A DNA stretch of 18,045 bases, from positions 1-18,045 of the forward strand of contig PFRK01000022.1 in assembly GCA_002788475.1 (NCBI GenBank), given 5' to 3'. This document shows positions 7,478-14,005 of this stretch, piece by piece. This DNA is from Candidatus Nomurabacteria bacterium CG_4_9_14_0_2_um_filter_32_10. GTDB lineage: Bacteria; Patescibacteriota; Minisyncoccia; Phycocordibacterales; UBA9973. Position 1 is the stretch's first letter, and every line of letters begins with the position of its first letter. Made by a program: the position numbers and the translations under genes. Under the pieces are notes generated by a model. That model worked only from the letters and a program-made list of their open reading frames with translations, did not search any database and had not been told where the DNA came from.

Positions 7478-7678
7478 TTATCCTGGGAATTTACCTCCCC
7501 GGTTTATTTTTCCAGATCTGCGCATTATATACGCAGATTTTTTTGATTTTCTTGAATCCCTATTCCAGGATCCAAAAAAATCTGGAGACCTTTCATAAAA
7601 ACCAGTTTCATCATCCTCGATAACCAAAACTGGTTGTTGATCATTCTCTTTCTGCGGTACTTCCTCTTTTTTTCTCAC
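7478..7678 (-). CDS. Small charged protein of unknown function (66 residues)
   Basis: I do not recognise this protein. It starts with GTG at 7678, preceded by GGAGGA six bases upstream, the only strong Shine-Dalgarno sequence I find in the window and the main reason to accept the gene. The sequence is very polar: a lysine/glutamate start (MRKKEEVPQK), an acidic middle (VLVIEDDETGFYE), then a basic tail ending in GGKFPG. It has no membrane segment and no cysteine. It has its own terminator just downstream and converges on clpP. A plus-strand hairpin with a T run is embedded in its coding sequence. It could be a short regulatory or nucleic-acid-binding protein, but nothing in the sequence proves it. 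Confidence 0.6.
   Translation of the reverse strand: MRKKEEVPQKENDQQPVLVIEDDETGFYERSPDFFGSWNRDSRKSKKSAYIMRRSGKINRGGKFPG
7516..7544 (+). terminator. Plus-strand hairpin with T run inside the small minus-strand gene
   Basis: ATCTGCG/CGCAGAT (7516-7522/7532-7538), then an unbroken run of T's. On the plus strand it has intrinsic terminator form. It could be a second stop for clpP read-through, and it lies antisense to the 66-residue gene. Confidence 0.55.
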
Positions 7679-7945
7679 TAAGAATCCTCCGAAATTTATT
7701 TATTAAATAAGAACTACAAAAACACCATAACACATCGAATGGAAAAACACAATAAATAGACAAAAGTCATATAATCTGATATATTAATTATGTTGACTTT
7801 TACAAATTTATTTTCACTTGGTTTATAAAAATATCCCCATATATGTTGTTGCGAATTAAAACATCAGAGAAAAACTTTCATATCTCTCTAATAAAAGAAA
7901 TAGAGCAAATATAGTGGCTTGTTTTTATAAGCCGACATAAGGCTT
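7679..7945. other. Divergent spacer between the small gene and rny
   Basis: No gene is seen in these 267 bases. TAGACA-17-TATATT near 7759-7787 (plus) is a weak promoter candidate for rny. A CTCTA/TAGAG stem lies near 7886-7905. The last 30 bases hold the alternative hairpins described separately. Confidence 0.3.
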
Positions 7946-7947
7946 AT
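7916..7947 (+). promoter_or_regulatory. Alternative hairpins over the rny translation start
   Basis: AAGCC at 7929-7933 can pair with GGCTT upstream (7916-7920). Alternatively, as ATAAGCC (7927-7933), it pairs with GGCTTAT downstream (7941-7947). The second pairing hides an AAGG ribosome-binding core (7939-7942) and the first two bases of the ATG. The two structures exclude each other. Confidence 0.5.
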
Positions 7948-9475
7948 GAGCACATTAATAATAATTCTAGTCGGAGTTGGAGTACTCCTTTTAGGTGCAG
8001 GAATCGGATACTATCTGCGAGTAATCATCGCATTAGGAAAAAGAAAATCTATAGAAATAGATATTAAACAGATGATGGTTGGTGCGAAAGAAGAAGCACA
8101 GAAAATCATAGACGAAGCTAAAAATAAAGCAGAAAAAAGACTAGTCGAATTAAAAGAAGAAGAAAAGAAACAAGAAGAAGAATTTAAAGATACAGAAAAA
8201 AGACTTATAAAAAAAGATGAGTTTTTAGATGTTCGACAAGTCGAAATAAACAAAGAAGCTGAAAATATTAAACTAAAAGTAGAAGAAATAAAAAAAATTC
8301 AAGATAAAGTGCTAGGTATAGAAACAGAAAAGAGAATTGAACTTGAAAAAGTATCAAAATTGACAGAAGAAGAAGCAAAAGAAATCTTAATGAAAGATAT
8401 TGAAAAAAAATATGAAGAAGATATTTTGGTTAGAATCCAAAAACTTGAAAACAGTAACGAGGAAAAATTAGAAAACAGAGCGAAAGATATCTTAGCCACT
8501 TCTATTCAACGTCTCGCATCGAGCACTGCATCTGAATTAATGACAACGATAGTAAATATCCCAAATAATGAAATTAAAGGTAAAGTTATAGGAAAAGAAG
8601 GCCGAAATATAAGGGCATTTGAACGAGTTTCTGGCGTCGAATTAATCGTAGATGATACCCCTGGTTCAATAATCATTTCTTCATTCGATCCTATAAGAAG
8701 ACAAGTCGCTCGTCTAGCCCTTGAAAATCTAATATTAGATGGGCGAATCCAACCAGCAAAAATAGAAGAACTAGTAGAAAAAGCTAAAGAAGAAATAAAT
8801 AAAATAATCAAAGAAAAAGGAGAACAAGCAGTCTATGAATGTGGAATATTTAATTTTGATCCACGTATTGTTGCAATTATTGGACGATTATATTTTCGTA
8901 CAAGTTACGGACAAAATGTACTACAACATTCTATTGAGATGGCACACATAGCTGGGATGATCGCCGAGGAATTAGGAGCAGATGTTGCTATAGCTAAAGC
9001 AGGTGCATTAGTACATGACATAGGAAAAGCTCTAGACCATGAAGTACAAGGTACACATATCGAAATAGGTATGCGAATTTTACAAAAATTCGGAGCAGAT
9101 GAACGTATTATCACAGCAATGAAATCCCACCACGAAGATTATCCATATGAAACAATAGAATCTATAATTGTTCAGACCGCAGATGCTATTTCAGGTGGTA
9201 GGCCTGGAGCACGTCGTGATTCAGTAGAAAACTACCTAAAGAGATTACAAGAACTTGAAGCATTAGTAAATGCATTCCCAGAGGTTGAAAAATCATATGC
9301 TCTTCAAGCTGGACGTGAAATTCGTATATTTGTCACTCCAGAAAAAGTTTCAGATGCTGAAGCAAAGATAATGGCTCATGATATTGCTGTAAAAATAGAA
9401 CAAGAATTAAAATACCCAGGAGAGATTAAAGTAACAATGATAAGAGAAACTAGAATTATTGAATACGCTAGATAA
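7946..9475 (+). CDS. rny: Ribonuclease Y
   Basis: Membrane-anchored endoribonuclease that starts mRNA decay in many bacteria lacking RNase E. The order of parts is standard: one N-terminal membrane helix (about residues 3-27), a long charged coiled coil to about 190, a KH domain with the GKEG loop at 216-219, then an HD domain with His328 and the VHDIGKALDHE block (His357-Asp358). The C-terminal RNase Y block ends ETRIIEYAR. The length (509) is typical. The start codon lies in a hairpin that may control translation. With pnp and an NYN gene also in this window, it likely forms part of the main RNA-decay machinery. Confidence 0.96.
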   Translation: MSTLIIILVGVGVLLLGAGIGYYLRVIIALGKRKSIEIDIKQMMVGAKEEAQKIIDEAKNKAEKRLVELKEEEKKQEEEFKDTEKRLIKKDEFLDVRQVEINKEAENIKLKVEEIKKIQDKVLGIETEKRIELEKVSKLTEEEAKEILMKDIEKKYEEDILVRIQKLENSNEEKLENRAKDILATSIQRLASSTASELMTTIVNIPNNEIKGKVIGKEGRNIRAFERVSGVELIVDDTPGSIIISSFDPIRRQVARLALENLILDGRIQPAKIEELVEKAKEEINKIIKEKGEQAVYECGIFNFDPRIVAIIGRLYFRTSYGQNVLQHSIEMAHIAGMIAEELGADVAIAKAGALVHDIGKALDHEVQGTHIEIGMRILQKFGADERIITAMKSHHEDYPYETIESIIVQTADAISGGRPGARRDSVENYLKRLQELEALVNAFPEVEKSYALQAGREIRIFVTPEKVSDAEAKIMAHDIAVKIEQELKYPGEIKVTMIRETRIIEYAR

Positions 9476-9486
9476 ATCACTTGCTA

Positions 9487-9514
9487 TTGCCTTAAAAAAC
9501 CCTTGATATATAAT
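9487..9514 (+). promoter_or_regulatory. Promoter of the HU gene
   Basis: TTGCCT (9487-9492), a 16-base spacer and TATAAT (9509-9514). It starts 12 bases after the rny stop and implies a leader of roughly 140 bases, unlike the leaderless promoters elsewhere here. Confidence 0.65.
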
Positions 9515-9540
9515 GTATAAGTAGTAATTTTATAAGTAAA

Positions 9541-9652
9541 AGCCACCGCCACGGCGGGGCAGGGTCGAAAGCATTATCAGTAAGCTTCTAGGTTCTAGCT
9601 ACTAGGTTCTGGTAAAAATACTAGCTCACTAGAAACTAGTCCCTAAAACCTA
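9541..9652 (+). repeat. Repeat-rich leader of the HU gene
   Basis: Contains a CCGCC-AC-GGCGG hairpin (9546-9557), then a cluster of CTAG-based units. CTAGGTTCTAG (9578-9588) can pair with CTAGAAACTAG (9629-9639) with one mismatch. A second TAGGTTCT unit lies between them. It would sit in the 5' untranslated RNA of HU. Confidence 0.6.
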
Positions 9653-9658
9653 ATCTTT

Positions 9659-9931
9659 ATGAATAAACAAGCATTAGCAGAATGGGTACACGGTAAACTT
9701 GGTGGTACAAAAGTACAAGCTGAGGAAATCGTAGATGGAATGTTTGATGCTGTAATCGACACCATGAAAAAAGGTGGAGAAGTATCAATAGCTGGCTTTG
9801 GAATCTTTTCTGTAAAAGGACGTGCTGCTAGAATGGCTCGTAATCCAAAGACTGGAGAACAAGTCAAAGTAGCCGCAAAGAAAGTTCCAAAATTTAGAGC
9901 TGCAAAGGCCCTAAAGGACGCAGTTGCATAA
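9659..9931 (+). CDS. HU-family DNA-binding protein
   Basis: Small histone-like protein that bends and compacts DNA as a dimer. The length of 90 residues is exactly that of HU. The family signature GFGIFSVKGRAARMARNPKTG (from residue 47) contains the flexible beta-arm, with the RNPKTG tip that inserts into the minor groove. The N-terminal helices (ALAEWVHGKLGG...) match the dimer core. It cannot be assigned to the alpha or beta type, and IHF is less likely given the single short copy. It has its own promoter after rny, a long repeat-containing leader without a Shine-Dalgarno sequence, and a double hairpin after its stop. Confidence 0.95.
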   Translation: MNKQALAEWVHGKLGGTKVQAEEIVDGMFDAVIDTMKKGGEVSIAGFGIFSVKGRAARMARNPKTGEQVKVAAKKVPKFRAAKALKDAVA

Positions 9932-9953
9932 TCTTTTATCTCGAGATAAAAGA
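9932..9953. repeat. Perfect 22-base palindrome after the HU stop
   Basis: TCTTTTATCTC followed at once by its reverse complement (centre CTCGAG). It starts at the base after the HU stop codon and abuts the terminator. It may be a second stabilising hairpin or a protein site. Confidence 0.7.
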
Positions 9954-9988
9954 ATCAAAAAATCCGCCACTCGGCGGATTTTTTGATT
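9953..9988. terminator. Bidirectional terminator between HU and lexA
   Basis: A perfect 16-pair stem (9953-9968/9973-9988) with loop ACTC, core TCCGCC/GGCGGA, and T runs on both strands. The last stem base is the final base of the lexA stop codon. It serves the convergent HU and lexA genes. Confidence 0.92.
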
Positions 9989-10569
9989 TAATATTTTCTA
10001 ATCACTGCTTTGAGTATAGCTATTACATTTAAACTCTGGGCTGGATATATCGATTTATAATTTTTATTTGCTGGTTGTAACCAAACCTTATTCCCTTCTT
10101 TTCTAAAATATTTCATTGTAAATTCTCCATCTACTTCTGCTATCACTATCTGCATATCTTTCGCTACGTTTGCTTTCTCTACGAGCACCATATCCCCTTT
10201 TTCTATATGCGCGTCAGTCATAGAATCTCCATCAACTTCGAGCATAAAAGTCGATGCTTTATTTTTTACAAGTAAATTATCTAAATTAATAGTCTCCGCT
10301 AATTCCTCTTCGACAGTAGCAGGAAATCCAGCAGTGACAAATCCAAGCATTGGAATACTAGTAATATTTTCTGCAAAAGTTTCACTAGGGATTAATCTAC
10401 CTAAATGATCTTTAGATACAAGCCCAGCATCTATTAATTTCTCCACAACTCTAAAAACTGCATTTTTAGACTTAAAATTAAAAAGACCCATCATTTCAGA
10501 ATACGTAGGCATTCTTTTATTTTTAGAATAGAAATCTTCTATCTTTTCTTGATAAATATTTTTCGCCAT
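9988..10569 (-). CDS. lexA: LexA-type self-cleaving repressor
   Basis: SOS repressor with a winged-helix N-terminal domain (residues 1 to about 65) and a serine-protease-like C-terminal domain. The self-cleavage site is Ala80-Gly81 in FVTAGFPA. The catalytic Ser116 is in GDSMTDA and Lys153 in FTMKYF, the correct order and spacing for autocleavage. The length of 193 residues is normal. A UmuD-like protein is excluded by the intact DNA-binding domain. It is the second gene of an operon, starting 3 bases after the stop of a 69-residue gene. The operon promoter carries a GAAC-N4-GTTC operator, so LexA very probably represses itself. Confidence 0.9.
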   Translation of the reverse strand: MAKNIYQEKIEDFYSKNKRMPTYSEMMGLFNFKSKNAVFRVVEKLIDAGLVSKDHLGRLIPSETFAENITSIPMLGFVTAGFPATVEEELAETINLDNLLVKNKASTFMLEVDGDSMTDAHIEKGDMVLVEKANVAKDMQIVIAEVDGEFTMKYFRKEGNKVWLQPANKNYKSIYPAQSLNVIAILKAVIRKY

Positions 10570-10572
10570 ATA

Positions 10573-10782
10573 TTAAAAAAAGGAAGCGATTCTCCAACTG
10601 GGAGAAGAAAATAATTTCTTAAAGAAACTTTGTCTATTTTGATAACGAATCTTCTTTAAAAGAAGTTTATGGTCAAGAGCTTCTTTTTTGTATTCTTCCC
10701 CACGAAGAATTTTCAAATCAATTATTCTATTAATCCTCTGTATCTCTTTTTCAATTGTTTTAAAATATTGTTTTTGTGACAT
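10573..10782 (-). CDS. Small basic protein in the lexA operon (69 residues), unknown function
   Basis: Not recognised. I start at MSQKQYFKTIEKEI (10782), 6 bases after the -10 hexamer. A longer reading frame from 10821 would run through the promoter and operator and is unlikely. The protein is lysine/arginine rich, with a long amphipathic helix likely from about residue 5 to 50, then FFKKLFSSPSWRIASFF at the end. No membrane segment or cysteine is obvious. It is the first gene after a LexA-type operator and is translationally coupled to lexA, so it should be induced by DNA damage. It could be a cell-division inhibitor, as small SOS genes next to lexA in other bacteria are (yneA, sulA type), or a LexA partner. 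That is inference from position only. Confidence 0.75.
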   Translation of the reverse strand: MSQKQYFKTIEKEIQRINRIIDLKILRGEEYKKEALDHKLLLKKIRYQNRQSFFKKLFSSPSWRIASFF

Positions 10783-10788
10783 AACCCC

Positions 10789-10817
10789 AGTATAAGTGAA
10801 CGAGCGTTCACTGTCAA
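10789..10817 (-). promoter_or_regulatory. Promoter of the lexA operon
   Basis: On the minus strand: consensus TTGACA (10812-10817), exactly 17 bases, then TATACT (10789-10794). The ATG is 6 bases beyond the -10, so the mRNA should be leaderless. Confidence 0.85.
10795..10812. promoter_or_regulatory. SOS box (LexA operator)
   Basis: A perfect 18-base palindrome, AGTGAACG and its reverse complement, containing GAACGAGCGTTC (10798-10809). This fits the Gram-positive-type GAAC-N4-GTTC SOS box. It fills the whole promoter spacer, so bound LexA would exclude polymerase. Confidence 0.82.
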
Positions 10818-10826
10818 TCACTCACC

Positions 10827-10835
10827 TGTGGATAA
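10827..10835 (-). promoter_or_regulatory. DnaA-box-like nonamer upstream of the lexA operon
   Basis: TGTGGATAA, an exact reverse-complement DnaA box, 9 bases upstream of the -35 of the lexA promoter. It shares the 13-mer TGTGGATAACCCA with 6736. Confidence 0.3.
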
Positions 10836-10849
10836 CCCAAATTAAATAG

Positions 10850-10962
10850 AAAAACCTAAGAATAATGTTTTTAAGGGGTTTTGAGCGCGACGGCGCGAAA
10901 ACTTCAGGATTTTTTAAGCTTCAAAAAATCCGTACCGGCAAAAATATTGTTCTTAGGTTTTT
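10850..10962. repeat. Long branched hairpin repeat, copy 2
   Basis: The terminal stem is 23 pairs (10850-10872/10940-10962) with two G.T wobbles, and its outer sequence (AAAAACCTAAGAATAAT) differs from copy 1. The 79-base inner region (10867-10945) differs from copy 1 at only three positions and has the same two internal hairpins. It lies between comM and the lexA operon promoter, where it may end comM transcription. Confidence 0.85.
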
Positions 10963-10998
10963 CTATGAATTCACCTTCGACCCTTCGAAGATACTCAG

Positions 10999-11027
10999 GG
11001 CCAAAAGTTACACAGTAACTTTTGGCC
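10999..11027. repeat. Perfect hairpin overlapping the comM stop codon
   Basis: GGCCAAAAGTTAC and its exact complement form a 13-pair stem around a three-base loop. The TAA stop of comM (11008-11010) and its last residues are encoded inside it. No T run follows. Next to it at 10974-10999 is an imperfect CCTTCGACCCTTCGAAG unit of REP-like appearance. Confidence 0.75.
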
Positions 11028-12609
11028 TATATTGTATCGCTTCCAAAATATGATTTGAATTTATTTCTTCAGAATTTTCTAAATCAGCAATAGTGCGAGC
11101 AATTTTGATAACTCGATGATATGCACGAGCAGAGAGAGCCAATCGTTCAGCACTATCATCCAACAAATCTCTGACTTCGTCTTTCAATTTCACCATATTA
11201 AACAAATCTTTAACATTCATCTCGCTGTTCGTCGTTATATTTCTTCTAAATTTTTTAAATCTTCCTTCCTGAACTTTTCGTGCATTCGTCACTCTTTGTT
11301 TTATCTTTTCACTTTTTTCTCCATTACTCTCTTCACTTAATTTTTTATAATCAACATTTCCGACAGATACCCAAATATCAATACGGTCCATTATCGGCCC
11401 CGATAATTTTCTTTTATATCTATCTAAATCAGAAGGCTTACATATACAAGCTTTTTGTTTATTTCCAGCATTTCCACAAGGACAAGGATTCATAGCCGCA
11501 ACTAATATAAAATTAGATGGGAAAATAGCTGAACCTTTAGCCCGAGAAATAGAAACGACATTATCTTCGAGAGGTTGTCGTAAAGATTCCAAAACTCTTT
11601 TTTCAAACTCTGGAAATTCATCTAGAAATAAAACACCTTTATGAGCAAGCGTCACTTCTCCAGGCTTTGGATAAGTTCCTCCTCCGATAACTGATACATA
11701 AGAAGAAGTATGATGAGGAGAACGAAAAGGAGGAGAAGATATGAGTTCCCCTCTTGTCACTCCAGCGACAGAATGTATGCCAGTGATTTCTAGCACCTCT
11801 TCAATTCCTAAATCTGGTAATAGTTGTGAAAAAGCTCGTGCCAACATCGTCTTACCTGTACCAGGTGGTCCATACATAGCAATATTGTGTCCACCAGCAG
11901 CCGCTATTTCAAGACCCCTTTTTGCGCCCTCTTGTCCTTTAATATCAGAAAAATCAGAATTTCTTTTTTCTTTTTTATAATTTATTTCAGTTTTTGGTTG
12001 AATTTTTATTTTCCTCCGCCCTTCGGAGCCTTGGTGAAGTAAGGTTTCCCCAAGGGCCGTTCTTTTTGAATTCTTTAAGGACGGTCCTTTTTCCGAACTA
12101 ATATGTTCCACTACTTCCTTTAAAGTCTCAGCACCAAAAATTTTTATTCCATCGACTAATGCTGCCTCAATGGCATTTTCTTTCGGCAAATAAACTTCTT
12201 CATATCCTGCCCTTTTAGCTTCCATCACAAGAGGCAAGGCACCTCTAATGCGTCGCAACGTACCATCTAAGCCAAGCTCGCCTAGAAAAATCTTTTTTTC
12301 TGAATCAAATTTCAGATCCTCAGATGCGAGTAGATACGAAAGTGCAATAGCCAAATCAAAAAATGGCCCCTCCTTTTTAAGGTCAGCCGGTGAAAGTGAA
12401 ACAATTATTTTTTGGTTTTTTGCTTTTGGAGATTTAAAACCAGAATTTTTTATAGCCGAACTCACTCTATCCTTCGATTCATTTACTGCACTATCTGGAA
12501 GACCTACTACATTAAAAGTGTGTAATCCACGCGATAAATCAACCTCTATCGTTACGATTTGTCCAGAAAGGAGGTTTACTTGTGCCGAATAGACTTTTGC
12601 AAAAGACAT
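11008..12609 (-). CDS. comM: ComM-type AAA+ ATPase (Mg-chelatase-like, YifB family)
   Basis: In naturally transformable bacteria ComM is a hexameric helicase that promotes branch migration during uptake of foreign DNA. The N-terminal Lon-protease-like fold has GLPDSAVNESKDRV (36-49). The AAA+ core has Walker A GPPGTGKT (247-254) and Walker B VLFLDEF (326-332). A four-cysteine segment PCPCGN...CIC (375-390) follows, then the C-terminal helical domain. The length (533) is slightly above the usual ~505. The excess lies in the linker between the first two domains, where residues about 183-200 are encoded by palindromic DNA. The last residues and the stop lie in a perfect hairpin. The start is the first ATG, next to hairpin repeat 3. 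Confidence 0.92.
   Translation of the reverse strand: MSFAKVYSAQVNLLSGQIVTIEVDLSRGLHTFNVVGLPDSAVNESKDRVSSAIKNSGFKSPKAKNQKIIVSLSPADLKKEGPFFDLAIALSYLLASEDLKFDSEKKIFLGELGLDGTLRRIRGALPLVMEAKRAGYEEVYLPKENAIEAALVDGIKIFGAETLKEVVEHISSEKGPSLKNSKRTALGETLLHQGSEGRRKIKIQPKTEINYKKEKRNSDFSDIKGQEGAKRGLEIAAAGGHNIAMYGPPGTGKTMLARAFSQLLPDLGIEEVLEITGIHSVAGVTRGELISSPPFRSPHHTSSYVSVIGGGTYPKPGEVTLAHKGVLFLDEFPEFEKRVLESLRQPLEDNVVSISRAKGSAIFPSNFILVAAMNPCPCGNAGNKQKACICKPSDLDRYKRKLSGPIMDRIDIWVSVGNVDYKKLSEESNGEKSEKIKQRVTNARKVQEGRFKKFRRNITTNSEMNVKDLFNMVKLKDEVRDLLDDSAERLALSARAYHRVIKIARTIADLENSEEINSNHILEAIQYRPKVTV
12014..12095. repeat. Palindromic insertion within the comM linker
   Basis: Stacked inverted repeats: CTCCG/CGGAG (12014-12028), CCTTGG/CCAAGG (12029-12055), and an imperfect pair AAGGGCCGTTC/GGACGGTCCTT around a GAATTC centre. 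It is in frame and encodes the stretch with TALGETLLHQGSEGRRK, between conserved domains. Confidence 0.55.
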
Positions 12610-12617
12610 AATTTTAT

Positions 12618-12714
12618 AAAAATCGCAGAAATAAAAATTTTAAGCGTCGTGGGTTCCCTGTCCTGTTGTCTCCGAGGGCGAAGGCGCGAAAATTTTTGAT
12701 TTCTGTGATTTTTT
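12618..12714. repeat. Long hairpin repeat, distant copy 3
   Basis: About 24 terminal pairs (12618-12641 with 12689-12713) with one wobble and one bulge. The sequence is unrelated to the stems of copies 1 and 2. The inner part differs but keeps GGCGCGAAAATTT next to the right arm, matching GGCGCGAGAATTT and GGCGCGAAAACTT in the other copies. It lies between the dksA-like gene and comM. Confidence 0.6.
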
Positions 12715-12725
12715 AACTTATCTTT

Positions 12726-13082
12726 TTAACCGTTTAAATGCTTCTTACAAGTTTTAGCCGCTGGATTCACTTCCATACGACTCATCTCAATATCCTTTTT
12801 ACATACTTCACATTTTCCGAAAGATTCTTTATTTAATTCTTTAAGTACACTCAAAATATCATTCAACCTTGATTCTAAAACTTTAATCATAGCACTTCTC
12901 TCTTCAAAATCTTCAAATCTATCAGCCATATCATTTTGATCTGATTCCCTAGAATCTCGTTCTTCAGGAACTGCCTCCCATTCATTCGTCTCCGGATTTA
13001 ACTTTCCGATATCACGAATTTGATCGAGCAAAACATCTCTTTCTTTCTCCAACTTTTCTTTAATTTTTTTCTTATCTAACAT
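12726..13082 (-). CDS. DksA/TraR-family zinc-finger protein
   Basis: Small protein with a charged helical N-terminus and a C-terminal zinc finger, a family that includes DksA, which enters the RNA polymerase secondary channel. At 118 residues it is shorter than DksA (about 150) and closer to the TraR-like short forms. The finger is CEVC, 17 residues, then CKKH, so the fourth ligand is His where DksA has Cys. The coiled coil includes a DQNDMADRFEDFEERSA block (about residues 48-64) corresponding to the DxxDxA tip region. The ATG at 13082 is preferred to the upstream TTG. GATACT 8 bases before it suggests a short or absent leader. Targets cannot be inferred. Confidence 0.85.
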   Translation of the reverse strand: MLDKKKIKEKLEKERDVLLDQIRDIGKLNPETNEWEAVPEERDSRESDQNDMADRFEDFEERSAMIKVLESRLNDILSVLKELNKESFGKCEVCKKDIEMSRMEVNPAAKTCKKHLNG

Positions 13083-13127
13083 ACCCAAAGAGTATCATTT
13101 TAATTTAAAAAAGCAACTAAAAGTGAT

Positions 13128-14000
13128 TTATTTCTTAATCTGACTAGAGGCAAAACGGAGGATTACTTCTTTTGTGGCTAGCTCCGAATTGGTAATGATA
13201 ATGGATAAATCATTGATAAATACATACATCAAAACAATTTTCCCATCATTATCTTTGAGAATTCGTGCATTTTTATTATTTACAATTCCATCTTCGAAAT
13301 TCTTAGTAAAAAGATAATTAGTCTCAGGAGTTATATTTACTCCAAAAAATCCATATAAATCATACAACATTTTACTTTCCCAATCACGAATCACAGGAAA
13401 TGTATCAGCCATAGAGCGTATTTTAAGAAGTATAAATAAATCCCCAACATCCGGTGAGATAGGATTTAATCCACTTTTAAAGACACCAAGTAAAAAATTA
13501 TCATTAATAAAATCAGTTTTATCTAGAATAATATTGCCTTTTATAAGCGAGACAAACCTTCTAAATCCTACAACCTGTTCATTCTCCGTCAAATAAATCC
13601 CTTCTATCTCACCCATCTTTACTTTAGTATTATTGGTCTGATTAAAAATAGTCTCTGCTATCTTTTCTTTAGAAAAGCCATCAATTGCCTTAAAATTAGT
13701 TTGATTAGCAAAAATTATGGAAGTATTTTGTTGTATGGTTGGACCTAAAATATCATTTTCATTAAAAAATACTAAAAAAATCAAAATGGCTAAAGCAGAA
13801 AATACAAGCACAACCCCCATAAACATAAACATCCTATTCTTCTTTGATCTGAGTGACAAACTTATCCTCTGGTCCTCACGTTTTTCGTCTTCATCAATTA
13901 TCTTTTTTATTAAACCACCCTTATCGCCTCCAATAGCCTTCACCATATCACTGGTATAGGTTTCAACAATTTTATTTTTTAATTTATCTTTATCTTCCAT
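13128..14000 (-). CDS. Single-pass membrane protein of unknown function
   Basis: 290 residues, not recognised beyond its topology. A charged cytoplasmic N-terminus (about 1-55, many Lys/Asp/Glu) is followed by one hydrophobic helix at about 57-79 (MFMFMGVVLVFSALAILIFL). About 210 residues are then predicted outside, with mixed strand/helix character, several Asn-rich stretches and no cysteines. It begins 5 bases after the pnp stop, so it is almost certainly cotranscribed and perhaps coupled. I see no enzyme motif. It could be a cell-envelope protein of the lineage riding on the pnp transcript. Confidence 0.82.
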   Translation of the reverse strand: MEDKDKLKNKIVETYTSDMVKAIGGDKGGLIKKIIDEDEKREDQRISLSLRSKKNRMFMFMGVVLVFSALAILIFLVFFNENDILGPTIQQNTSIIFANQTNFKAIDGFSKEKIAETIFNQTNNTKVKMGEIEGIYLTENEQVVGFRRFVSLIKGNIILDKTDFINDNFLLGVFKSGLNPISPDVGDLFILLKIRSMADTFPVIRDWESKMLYDLYGFFGVNITPETNYLFTKNFEDGIVNNKNARILKDNDGKIVLMYVFINDLSIIITNSELATKEVILRFASSQIKK

Positions 14001-14005
14001 CTCGA

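Noticed and set aside
9576..9652. CTAG-type repeats considered as a CRISPR array
   Set aside because: Units are short, unevenly spaced and inverted, with no spacers and no cas genes.
10783..10821. Longer start for the 69-residue gene
   Set aside because: The extension runs through the -10, operator and -35 of its own promoter.
10865..11053. Plus-strand 62-residue ORF starting MFLRGFERDG
   Set aside because: Translation of hairpin repeat copy 2; the similarity to 1147 is explained by the DNA repeat, and the frame then runs into the comM 3' end.
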